DNA of 34,146 nt, taken from positions 1,584 through 35,729 of the forward strand of contig NW_014013409.1 in the NCBI RefSeq assembly GCF_000611645.1. Reading direction: 5' to 3'. The notes beneath the pieces were generated by a model, which did no database searches, was not told the DNA's origin, and worked only from the letters and a program-made list of their open reading frames with translations. Position numbers and translations under genes: made by a program. The DNA comes from Monoraphidium neglectum. Lineage: Eukaryota; Chlorophyta; Chlorophyceae; Sphaeropleales; Selenastraceae. Below are positions 1 to 9,954 of the stretch, piece after piece; position 1 is the first letter of the stretch; each line of letters begins with the position of its first letter.

Positions 1-909
1 GGAATGCAGAGCAGGGGGCTGCGTCCCGCGAGGCTGCGATGCGCCTCACTGAGGCTGCTGCAGGGCAGTTGTGCATGCGACCGCGTGCAGCCATCCATCG
101 CTGCGCGTCAAGTGCAGCCGGGCTCCCGCCCCTACCCGTCTGCCCTCACTGCGTGCGCGCGCACCTCCCGGGGGCCGTTCTCCTTCGCCTCCAGAGGGGT
201 GGCGTAGCCGGGGCCCTTGCAGCACGCGGCAGGCATGGCGGCGGGTTGGCAGATAAACGGCTGTGTGGGAACGAGGGAAAAGGGGGAGCCAGGGGGGCAA
301 AAGGGGGAGCAGTTGAACGCTTGCTTGCGTGGTGCTTGTAGGCATGGGCGCAACGCAGCTGACATGACAGCCCTGGACGAGACTGCAAGCCGCCGCCAGG
401 GGGAGCCAGCGCCAGTTGCTGTTTGCCATGTGGCAGCCGTTTGGCCGTGAAAACAGCATGATGGCCCTCCTCCAACCACATGTACAGCATGGGCTGCCGC
501 GCAAATTCAAGCTCCGGGGTGCCGACATAACGACACCTCCTCCGCCTCGAGCACGTGACTCCGGACGCCAGCCATCATGGCGTCATGCGCGTCGGCCAAA
601 GGGCGACGCCGCGCATCCGACTGTTCCTGCCGTTGTGCTTGCCCAGCGATCTAGGCTGGACGCAGCTAGCTCACCTGGAGGAGTGTGGAGCGGCGGCCAC
701 GCTGAGGAGAGAGCTCTGGCAGGGTCACGTCAGATACGCGCAGTGCCGGAAATCGATGCGAGTAATGAAGCCAACTTCACATGTGTAAACCAAGGTTCTT
801 CAACCGTTCATAGCTCGCGAACACGTATGTATTTGTCACCAAGAGCGTCCCGGAGTGATCTGAAAGAGGCGCCGGCGCGCTTCATCCCCGTATCATAATC
901 GCAGTCATC
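1..909. other. Left flank, no confident gene
   Basis: No exon chain with family support could be built here. Open frames on both strands are those expected of GC-rich DNA. A TGTAA pentamer lies at 784-788 on the + strand and could end a transcript entering from the left, but no coding end was identified. A minus-strand stretch at about 425-530 reads rather protein-like and is discussed as a finding. The right part should hold the promoter and 5' UTR of the + strand gene starting at 910. Confidence 0.5.
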
Positions 910-3655
910 ATGTTGTCACAGCGCGCGGTCCCGGGTGCGCAGTGGCGGCATCCCCACCGCCCCGCCGCAGTGACGACCGCTGTAGCCGCTTGTTTGAGCG
1001 GGTGTGTGCGCTGCAAGGGTTGTGCTGCAAAGCCCACTGATCGGCAGGACGCGGCCGCCAGAGACGCCACAGCAACACCCATGGCGTGGGCGGCGCTCGC
1101 CATCCGCACCGCTGCTGTGGCGGGCCTTGTCGCAGTGGTCGCTGCGGGCCCTTCGCAGGCCGCCCCCCTGCGGCCACAGGCACCGCATGCTGCCGTGACT
1201 GAGCCGTTGCAGGCGAGGTGAGCCACGACGCGGGCCTGCTTTGGGAGCAGCCAGCAGCGACGCTAGTAGCTGATGTCACACCCACGTGCGGTTGCACCCT
1301 GTGCGCCACCTCGCACCGCACTGCTGACATGGCCGCCCTGCCGTTTCCACCCTCGTTCACCAGGGCTGTTCGCAGGCACCCCCTGGGCCGCCTGGGATCT
1401 GTAATAATGGCCCCTGCCAGCGCTCTGGTGGGTTTGGGAGGGCGCCCGCCCGCATTCCCAGGATCCCTGCTCGGGGTGTCACGACACAAGCGGCAGTCCG
1501 GCCGGGTCGCGCCGCCCCAAGCGGTGCATCTCAAAGGACCACCACGGGCCTGGGGTTGCAGCCGCCGCCGCGTCCTGCACCCTGCCAACACCGTCATCAC
1601 CGCCACATAAGTGCGGCCGTAAATCCTGCCGTTTGTCCCGCCCGCATTTCAATTGCAGGACGCGCTGCTGTTCCCTGACGCACACGCTGTCAGGTGCGGC
1701 GCGCGTATGTGTATGGGTTTGTTGATGTCCGCAACTCACAAACAAGGCGACGCCTGCATGCTTCATTGCCTTGTTGTGCGGAGCTCTTCTCCACCGTTGC
1801 CCGCTCACACCCGCCCATGGGCCCCCCTCCAACGCGCTCTCCCGACCCGGCCGACAGTGTCTTGCCCTCTGTCCAGGCAGCGCCGGTAGCCAGGGGCGCA
1901 GTGCCTGCCGCAAATGAGCCCCGCGCCGCGCTGTCAAGCCTCGCGCGCATCGTGGCACCCAGTGTTGGCGGTGCACCGGCTGTCGTGCCACCTGGCGCTG
2001 CCTCTAGCCGCCCCCTGGCGCTGCTGCAGTGCTCTGAGGCGCTCACAGTGGTGGCTGTTTTCGTCGCGGTGGCGTGGCTGGCGGCGTGCTTCTCGCCCCT
2101 GGGGTCCAAAAAGGGTGGGCGTAACAGCGGGCTTGTCCAGGGCAAGTGGGGTGGCGTGCAAGGCGGCGCCGGGCTGCGGCAAGGGAAGGGGGGTGGTGAC
2201 CGTGATGGGAGTCAAAGGTCCAGGAGCCAGCCTTGCATACCACCCACTGTCACCAAGAATTCACACCGGCCCCTCTGTGGCCCCACCACAGACAAGGCCC
2301 ATGCCGCCGCCACCGCCACCCCGCAAGGAGCGCCCCCTGCAACCGGGCGTGGTGGCAGCCAGGACGGCCCGGCGAGCCGCAGCTGCGGGGAGGATGCCGC
2401 TGCGGGCCGCAGCGAGGCGCGCCTGGCAGCGTCTGCAGTGGAGGAGGCCCTCATGGCGGGGCGCTACGCGGGGCTGGCAGCGGCATGCGCCCGCCAGGCC
2501 GCATCCGCACACGCCGGGCTGCGCGCCTCCCTTGCACCCGGCGGCGCTCCCGGCGAAGCCGCCGCGGCTGCCGCATGGCCCGGGCTGCCGGCGCCCCCCG
2601 AGGCGCTGGCGGCGGCGGGGGCGGTGGCGGCCGTGGCGGCGAAGCGAGCCGCGGGCGCCGCGAGGCGCGCTGCATCTTCGGCGGCAGAGGCGGGGGAGGA
2701 GGCGGGCGGCGCGAGCATGGCCATACGCGCCATTGGCGCTCTGCCGCCGCGCCGCGGCCAGGCCCCGCCGTCTTCCCACGCCCTGCCCCCTGACGCCCCA
2801 GCCGCTGCCTTCGCTGCTGTTGCCCCAACGGCCGCCTCGACGGGCGCAAGCCCGATTCTCCCGGCGCTGAAGCCCGTGTCTCCGCTGGCTCAGGCCCTGG
2901 ACGCGGCCTACGCAGCGCAGCAGCGCGGCGCCGCAGCAGAGGCGGTGGCGCGACAGCTGGCCCTCAATAGGAGCGCCCTGCTGGGCATTACTGCCCCCGC
3001 AGCACCCAGGGCCGCCGCAAATACCGCCGCCGCCCCTGTCCCTGCCCCTGTGCCGGCCCCCCGGGACGGTGGCGGGTTGTCGGGTGTGAGCGACGCGGCC
3101 CTGGCCCTGGCGCTGCTAGGGCAGGCGGAGGCGTACGATGCCGATTTCAGGGGGTGCCGGCCCACAGCAGCCGTCGCAGAGCGGCCGGCTGCGGTGCCGG
3201 CGGAGTGGCTGGCGCAGCCGGTGCCTGAGAAGCGTGCGGTGCTGGCAGAGGCGGCGCGCCGGGCGCACGGCAGGCTCGCGGCGCTGCACAGCGCCCTGGC
3301 TGGGCCTGCGGCTGGGGGCTGCGACCAGGGTGACGGGCAGGAGCAGCAGGGCAGCCCTCCGACTGCGAAGCCTGGGGAGACAGGAGCAGAGCCCCGTGCC
3401 GAGGCTGAGGGCGCAGCCGACACGATGGCGGCGTCAAGCACCGTTGCTGGCGCTCGTCGTGCCGCCGCAGCGGCGGTGCGCAGCGCCGCCGCAGCAACCG
3501 TGTGCCGTGGCACAGAGCCGGGGTGGCAGCAGCCTGCGGCTGAGCTGGCCGGTGCGGTGGAGGGTGGCATGGACAGTGTTGGGCTGGGGCTGCCGCGCGC
3601 CAGACAGGCGCCGGAGGTGCTGCGCACATTGGACGGCACGTGCAGCTGTGAGTGA
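910..3655 (+). CDS. Alanine-rich orphan protein, probably plastid-targeted, one membrane segment
   Basis: I do not recognise this family. The model joins exons 910-1217, 1364-1400 (or 1376-1400), 1659-1693, 1858-2114 and 2292-3655, about 666 aa. Phases agree at every junction, and most donors are AG|GTGNG-like; the 1400/1401 donor (TCT|GTAATA) is weak. Residues 1-57 are basic and Ala/Arg-rich, like a transit peptide. They are followed by a hydrophobic stretch ending in a Ser-Gln-Ala motif (about 58-84), which resembles a thylakoid lumen signal. A second hydrophobic segment at about 188-208 ends in Gly-Ser-Lys-Lys and could be a membrane anchor. The remaining 450 residues are Ala/Gly/Pro-rich with helix-prone stretches. 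The last exon is one long open frame whose composition fits coding DNA, so a gene here is likely. The N-terminal exons are tentative and targeting is inference. Confidence 0.5.
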
Positions 3656-5688
3656 GCTTTCGCTGGCACGCGGCGGCTCACGCTCCGCGGCATTCCGGAT
3701 GGTAGTTGTTGCGCAGAATTGTGCGTGATCTGGGGCAAGGGCAGGACTCGGGCAGAGCAGCCGGCTCTGGCACGTTCATTCCACTCCCCCCCCCCCTGCC
3801 TGCTGAGCGAGTCCTTGCCTGCCCGGCTCATTTCTTGTTGATCCTACTGGGCGGGTCAAGAGTCATGTTGACTAGCTGTTGATCAGTGTTGACCAACGTG
3901 TGCCCCCGGTGCCGCGTGCCGCACACCTTCCATGGTGTGCGTGGGCGCCGGACAAGACTTGTTGCACTGCCGCCGTTCCGCGCCGACACCCGCCCATATT
4001 GACCCCCTGAGTGCACACAAGCCCTGCAACCACCGCGCCCGACTGCCACCGCCCACCAGTGCCCAAACCCGGTTCTCTATGGGTGAGTGTGCAAGCCGCC
4101 ATTTCCAAGACTGTTCAGCGATGTCAATAAAAGGGGTTGGCCCTATGTGAGTCACACACCGGACCTTTTGCGTCGGCAGCAGCCTCCGCGCCATACCCTT
4201 CTTGTACTGCCCTCTTGTTGTACAACACGGCCCGCATTGGTGCGTGCACCAGCCAGCTTGCACCCCACTGCCAGGCCCTTGCCTCTCAAGGCCGCCTTTC
4301 GTTGTCGGTCGCCATTGCCGTGCCCGTACCGCACCTCTTGCCCCCTCCCTCAAATTGCCTACCATTCCCCCTCCTAACTCCTGTCCCAAGCTCCTGTGGC
4401 TGTTGGACAATGGCTTCAAATGCATGCCAGGCTGCTGTTGGGTCGCGCCATGTGTATGCTTTGCAATTGTCGGCCCGTGTGTGGGTTGTTTGCAGCTGAC
4501 CAGCACTCTAAGCGAGGGCGCGGCCTTGCCTGTGGCGGTTGTTAACACTCGTGTAGATCAGGACTAACAATTTGCACTGACAGCAGTGTCAGGCGCATGC
4601 CCCTCCTGCAGGGACATGCTCCGCAATGAAACAGGGGCGGCCGTGCGGGCCGGGGGCTTGTGTGGGCCTCAGTAATCGTGGATGTCCAGTATTCACAAGC
4701 TCGATGCACAGTGGGCACCAGGTGCGCCGGCGGGCCAGGACCCACACAAGTCGGCTGCATTGTGGGTGGCAGGGCTGCGTGTGACGTGACCTCTGGGAGT
4801 GTCGCCCGCAACATCACAAAAAGAATGCAGAGCCGTTGCGATGGCAGTGGTGGCCATGCATTGTGAGGGGCCTGCCGGGGTGACCTGTGCGTGTCCGCAG
4901 TGTCAGGCCATGATGGCCCCTCTGGCTGTGCCTGGCTCATGCGGCTGCCACGAGTGTGCCGGTACAGTTTGTATTGTGGCGGTGGCCAATCGTCGCGCTG
5001 TGAGGCAACAGGACCGGAAAATCCCTGAAATAACTGAAGGCTAGCCCTGGCAAACCGCCCGGGCAGCAGGCCAATTGCAACGGCCAGGCTCATCGACGCA
5101 GTGCGTGCTCAGCTAACGAGATTGGCGCCCATGCTCTCACAAAGTTGGGAGTCCGAAAAGAATTGAGCGGCCGCACCATTGCAGCAGAGGCAGGCCCTGC
5201 CAATCGCTCAACTTTGGAACTTCTGCGAGCTACAGGCTTCGGCACCACCACTGCACGAATCAGCGCGCTCGACTTGCGCGGGCTTCAGTCGGCCGCTCGG
5301 GGTTCCTGGAGCAGGCCGCCAGAGCGCGCCATAACACGCGCCAATGCTGCGGTGCATTTACCCCCTCCCACAAGTGGCGGCGCTGGGCCCCTGCTGGCCA
5401 GGGCCGGCAGCTTCGCGGCCTCAGCTGACGCTCCCCAAATATGCTGCCGCGCACGCAACACCGTGCACAGCCCCGCCTGGACGGCCCCGGCCGCGCTCAA
5501 GCTGCGCGCCGCCGCCCCCTCCATCCCCTTCCTGCCACAAGAGGTACGCCTGCTGCCACCACGCCTGCGGGGCTATATGAAAGACCGCAACGAATGCTGA
5601 TGCACATCGTGTGGGCATGAGCAGAACTGATTCGTTGCTGGTGCACGGAGGCCCCCAGCGGGCAGTGGCCAGATGGCTGCCGCCGCCG
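3656..5688. other. Convergent intergenic region, 3' UTRs
   Basis: This stretch lies between the stop codons of two converging genes. It should hold both 3' UTRs. Scattered open frames, the longest at 5145-5600 on the + strand, show no recognisable motif and no convincing splice context. Four TGTTGA motifs cluster at 3836-3892 in the presumed 3' UTR of the left gene. No TGTAA signal was seen in the sense strand of either gene. A small unrecognised gene cannot be excluded. Confidence 0.4.
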
Positions 5689-5935
5689 TCACGCGGCGCG
5701 CAGCATGTCCTCCAGCAACTCCATGTGCTGCGGCGGTAGCTCCAGGTCCTCACCCCAAGAGGGGTCTAGTAGCAGGTCGCCACAGCCCACACTGCCGGCG
5801 CCCACAATGGCCACACCCAGGCCGTCGAGTGACATGGCACTGCCTAGCCGCGCCTGCACCTGACCCTGCGCTGGGCTGAACGCAGGGCTGGAGGCTGGCT
5901 TTCTCAAGTGCAGCTGCGGCTGTTGGTGACTGTGC

Positions 5936-5979
<44 letters not shown>

Positions 5980-8900
5980 TTGCTGCTGCTGTTGGTGCTG
6001 CTGCTGGAAGACTGACGGCTGCTGCTGAAATGGATTCTGGGAGGATACACCCACTGGCGATTGGCTGCCCCCGCCATAGCAGGCGGCGCCGCCAAAAGCA
6101 TACATGCCATCAGTTGTAGCACCGCTGGCGATGCTGCTGCGCTCACGGCCGGTGGCATGCGACAACTGCCCTGAGCCGGAGCCGCCGTCGCTGCCGCCGT
6201 CCCCAGCCTTGGACCGCCCATTGTGGTGCTGGCCCGCGGCCGCAGTGCTGGGAGAGCCACCCGCCGAATGCTGAGCTATATTGCGCGGCGTCGGCGCCGC
6301 CGACCCGCTATCAGCATAGGCGGGAAGCAGCCCTAGCCCCAGGCCTAGGTTGCTCCGCCCTGCAATGCAGCCGCCGAACAGCGGCGCTGGTGCACTATAG
6401 CTGCTGGGCGCAGCATGGGGCGACGCCGAGGGCACCCAGCTGGCGGCGGTTGCACTAGCAGGGCCAAAGGCACCAGCGCCACCCAAGGCAGACATGTCGC
6501 GCTCCACGTCTGCAATCGCACCCGTCAGCACGCTGCGCAGCAGCGGGCCGTCGCAACCCGCCCCGGCACCAACGACAGCACCAGTGCCTGCACCGCGCAG
6601 TGTGCTCATTGGTGCTGGGGAGGGTGAGGGCGAGGGGCTGCACGTTGCGCCCATCTGCGGCGCTGAATGGACACCCAGATCCAGTGCATGCGGGCGGTGG
6701 TTGTTCACATGTGCCTGCTGCTGTTGCCGCTGCTGTTGCTGCTGCTGTTGCTGCTGCTGGTGCTGCTGGTGGTGGTGCTGGTGGTGGTGGTGGTGCTGCT
6801 GCTGCTGCTGCTGTTGGTGCTCTGGCTGCTGCTGCTGCTGCTGCTGCTGCTTCTGCAGGCCCAGTGGCAGCTGCAGCGGGGCAGCCGGAGTGCTGACTGC
6901 GCTTGCGGCGGCGGTGGTGACCGGCGCGCAGCCTGTGCCGACAGGGGCGGCTGCACCTTTGACGGCGGCGGCGAGGGCGACAGCGTCGTCCAGACTCAGG
7001 CTGGCACCTGGGCCTCCGGCGATGAGGGCGTCCATCCATGCACCCGCAGCGGCCATGAGCGAGGGCGACCCTGTAGTGTCGAGGTCCGGCAGCGCCGCGC
7101 TGGCGGGGGCGCTCTTGTGGCGTTTGATGCGGCGCCCGGACGAGCGCTGCGTGCCCAAAGCGCCGTCGTCGTCGCCATCACTCAGCAGGTCGCCCAGCGG
7201 GGGGTAGCTCGGGCCAAACAGCTCAGGGTCGGGCAGCTCAACACCGCCACCCTGCGCACCCGCGACCGCCGCGAACGGCGAAGCACCCTCGCCGTGCACG
7301 CTGTGCAGGGCGGCGCGCGAAGTGCTGATTGTGAGAGACGGGTGTCCGCCAACGCAGAAGGAGTGGCTCTTCACGCCCAGGTTCATCGCCAGCGCCGCGC
7401 CTAGCGCACGGCCCTGGGCCTGCGCGTCGGCTGGGGCCGGCAGGGTGTAAGCCACCAGAGAGTCCAGCTCCCCGGAGGGCGGCATGCCGTCCATTCCGGC
7501 GCAGTCCCCACCACCGCTGCAGCCGCCATGGCGGGGGCCTCCGACCGAGGACGCCAGGGCGCCGGCTCCGTAGTCGCTGCCGGCGTCGCCATGGCCCACG
7601 TCGTAGGCCAGGTGCGGCAGCAGCGGCAGGCCGACCATGGTTAGGGTGGCGGCGGCCGAGGGCGCGTCTGCGCCGAGCTTGCGTTTGGCCTGGCCTGTGT
7701 TGCCCGCAGAGCAGGTCGTCGTGGTGGCAGCGGCGACGGTCGAGTAGGTCGGGGCGTAGGACCCGCCAAATGCAGGCATGCCAAAGGCTGGCATGCCGCT
7801 GCCGCCCCCCATAGTGGGGATGATGCTGTCTTGGGGGGAGCCTGAGAAGTCAAGGCCGTCGTAGTGGGATGATGAGCAGGCCTGGGGCGATGAGGTCGAC
7901 CCGTGGTGCTGCGAGTGAATGATGGGGCAAAGCTGAGGAGTGTCAGGAGTGGCAAGGGCGAGGGCAGGTTCAGCAAGTTCGGCATCCAGCGGGGGTTGCG
8001 GGCCTTGCTGGTGGTGCGTGTGTGTGTGCGTGTGTGTGCGTGTGTGTGTGCGCGTGTGTGTAGTATGAGCTGGCTGACCCCTGCTGCAATGGGCCTCATC
8101 CATCCACCAAACATGCTTCAATTGTCGGCCCACGCATGTTCCGCGTCATCGGCCCACCTGGGCCGCGGTGGCTGCCTCCTTCTGACGCACTTCTGGCGGG
8201 GCTTCCCTCAGCAGGTCCTGCAGCGTGAGGCGGCGTTCCAGGTAGGCGTTGCGCACAGAGCCTGAGGGGACCTGTGGCAGGGCAAGGGGTACAAGGGGTG
8301 ATGTTAATACAGGCTTTGACATGGTGACAGGGAGAAGCTCACGCACAAGGTGCCAATTTTTATGGACTGTGATTTGCCCAGCAGACCGCCAAGCCAGGTC
8401 CACACTGCAGTGCATTCTGACCACTTAGTACACACACCCCTCCCTCTCCCCCCGGAAACCATCGCACCTGGCACTTGAGGTAGAGGTTGAAGTAGTTCTT
8501 GATGTCGTTGTTGCAGCGCCCAGGAAGCAGGCTGGCTATCAGCGTCCACCGGTTGCCATAGGTGCGCTGGCCCTGTGATGTGGCGGAGGGAAGATGGGCG
8601 TACAGCATGTAAATACGCACTGACAGCCTGCATGAGCGACGACGTGAGCGGGACGGCGTGGTTCGGCTGCGTGTTGTGCGAAATGCCGCTGCGGCAGCAT
8701 TTGCATGAGTCCGCACGCCTGCGCCAACACCCTTGTCCAAGTCCTCCAGCCGCACCTCCACTATGACGGCCACCTCCCACTCTGTCAAGGGGTCGTCGCA
8801 GGGGCGCTTGAGCTCCGGGTTGAGAAAGCACCGCCACCTGCAGCGACGCGAGCATAGTATTGAGGCTTGGCTGTGGGACGTCTAGCAGGTAGCGTGCGTG

Positions 8901-9429
8901 AGTTGCTGGCAGAGCCGGCTGTGAACGAACATTGGCCATCGGTGGCGGGGGTCACCTGAGACTGCAGCTCTTGCTGGTCCGCCCCGGCATCTCAGCCGCA
9001 ATATCTGGCCAGCTGGCGGTGCCGTAACGGTGCACCAGCTGCCCCAAACGAATGTCCTCCTGCAGGCGGCATTGGCGTTGCGTCCGGACGAGAGGGGGCT
9101 GGTGTGTGTGAAATCGCATTTGCTGGGCCCGTTGGGCAGGGTGCTGAGCATGCGGCTTGCGGCACAGCGTCACTGCAATGCCCGGACAATCGTCTGTCTC
9201 ATTTTCCCATGAGTTCTCAATGTGGGCGTCATGCTGTTGGCGATTCGGCCCGCTCATCCTGGCCTCCGCTGCTGCTGCTGCTGCTGCTGCTGCCCACGCG
9301 CCTGTCTTTCGGTGTACTTGCCTACCCGCCCCTACTGCAGCCGGTCGCGCCTACCTCCTGGGTCCACGCCACTCGTTTCTGATATGTCCCACTCAGCTCC
9401 CTAAAGCTAGGGCCCTTGGGAGACTTCAT
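5689..9429 (-). CDS. R2R3-MYB transcription factor with long Gln/His-rich tail
   Basis: Exons on the minus strand are 9429-9355, 9059-8956, 8837-8756, 8572-8468, 8271-8158 and 8007-5689, giving 932 aa. All junctions are in phase with GT-AG sites. An in-frame TAA lies 60 nt upstream of the ATG at 9429, fixing the start. R2 has Trp22, Trp42 and Trp61 at the canonical 19/18 spacing, with the helix motif PGRTSKSC before Trp61. R3 has Leu77, Trp96 and Phe115 at 18/18 spacing, with PGRCNNDIKNYF. Together they form a DNA-binding module of the plant MYB44/MYB73-like type, presumably nuclear. The 770-residue tail carries two Gln/His tracts, a basic cluster (GRRIKRHK) that could be a nuclear localisation signal, and an acidic-hydrophobic C-terminus (GEDLELPPQHMELLEDML) resembling an activation domain. 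Target genes are unknown. The first R3 Trp is often replaced in plants, but Phe for the third is unusual. Confidence 0.93.
5936..6035 (-). repeat. CAG/CTG triplet tract encoding polyglutamine (MYB tail, distal)
   Basis: The + strand reads as interrupted CTG triplets. On the minus strand, in the MYB frame, it encodes long Gln runs broken by Arg, His and Pro. Interruptions are mostly synonymous or single-base changes, typical of an ageing microsatellite. It lies near the C-terminal end of the protein. Confidence 0.9.
6715..6857 (-). repeat. CAG/CAC triplet tract encoding Gln/His runs (MYB tail, proximal)
   Basis: The + strand carries CTG, TTG and GTG triplets. In the MYB frame on the minus strand they encode Gln runs alternating with His runs. 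The mixture of CAG and CAC units suggests repeated expansion from a single triplet array. Other frames through this tract give poly-Leu, poly-Ala and poly-Ser shadow frames. Confidence 0.9.
8013..8066 (-). repeat. CA dinucleotide repeat next to a 3' splice site (MYB intron 5)
   Basis: The + strand shows an interrupted GT array. On the coding minus strand it is a CA-rich tract of about 50 nt that runs up to the acceptor CAG at 8010-8008. No pyrimidine tract is visible between the repeat and the splice site. The intron spans 8157-8008. Confidence 0.85.
9268..9292. repeat. GCT triplet microsatellite in MYB intron 1
   Basis: About eight perfect GCT units lie inside MYB intron 1 (9354-9060). This is the same triplet that builds the polyQ tracts in the coding part, but here it is non-coding. 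Confidence 0.85.
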
Positions 9430-9954
9430 GTCAGCGATAGCTGCCAGCGAGTCGTTCAATGGTAAGGTATCGGGCCGTCCCCGCCTTTAGGCGACCTGGC
9501 GCCTCAGAACATGAAATCCATCAGGGCCTTTAGACACTTAAGGAGTCCCTTGCCACCAGACACCACGTTGTGCACACCCGCGGGGCGGTAAAGTGCTGCA
9601 CCGGCCCGATCACCGAGCGTCTGCGCTCGGCTGGTTTTTTGTGGTTATATTACAGGAAATAAAGATCATACAAGCGTCCTCGTCGGACATGGGCCGCGAT
9701 GTTCGATTGCAGCCTGGCTGTTTTCCGGTCTCGATAAAAGTGGGAAGTGCCACGTTGTGGTGCGCGTCGTAGGCGTGAAATGCAGTCACACACTCTAAAT
9801 TTGTGTCCTGTCAGGAGTAAGCAAAACATCGCACCATTCCTCCACTGTCCTGTGCCTGGCAGCACACCCACCCACGGTCGGTGCGGCTGCGCCTGTGATG
9901 TCCGGCTGCATGACGTTCGCTCAATAGGCTGCTTAAACCTTGATTCTGACTCCA
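9430..9954. promoter_or_regulatory. MYB 5' region and NDUFAF2-like 3' UTR
   Basis: Two minus-strand genes are arranged in tandem across this gap. The right part is the 3' UTR of the complex I assembly factor gene, with a TGTAA signal at 9654-9650. The left 220 bp must hold the MYB promoter and 5' UTR. A GC-rich hairpin with a T-run lies between them at 9613-9636. No TATA-like element stands out. Confidence 0.5.
9650..9654 (-). terminator. TGTAA polyadenylation signal, NDUFAF2-like gene
   Basis: The + strand reads TTACA, so the transcript reads TGTAA, the usual chlorophyte near-upstream element. It lies about 300 nt past the stop codon at 9955 and about 220 bp before the next start codon. Confidence 0.55.

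Noticed and set aside
3883..4548. Minus-strand 221-residue open frame
   Set aside because: No family motif, no homopolymer or domain structure, and it lies in a convergent 3' UTR region. Treated as chance.
5145..5600. Plus-strand 151-residue open frame
   Set aside because: It reads moderately protein-like but has no recognisable motif and would lie antisense to the MYB 3' UTR. Support is too weak to list as a gene.
6494..7404. Plus-strand frames with poly-Cys, poly-Leu or poly-Ala runs opposite the MYB tail
   Set aside because: They arise from the CTG side of the polyQ tracts and have no domain or splice context. The minus frame is continuous with the MYB DNA-binding exons.
8025..8133. Upstream extension of the last MYB exon giving a Thr-His repeat
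   Set aside because: This is the CA microsatellite of intron 5 read as protein. The acceptor at 8008 joins in phase with the preceding exon.
9430..9640. Possible Pol III or snRNA gene ending at the T-run
   Set aside because: No A/B box, and no match to known spliceosomal or signal-recognition RNA motifs that I could recognise. Only the hairpin and T-run are kept as an observation.
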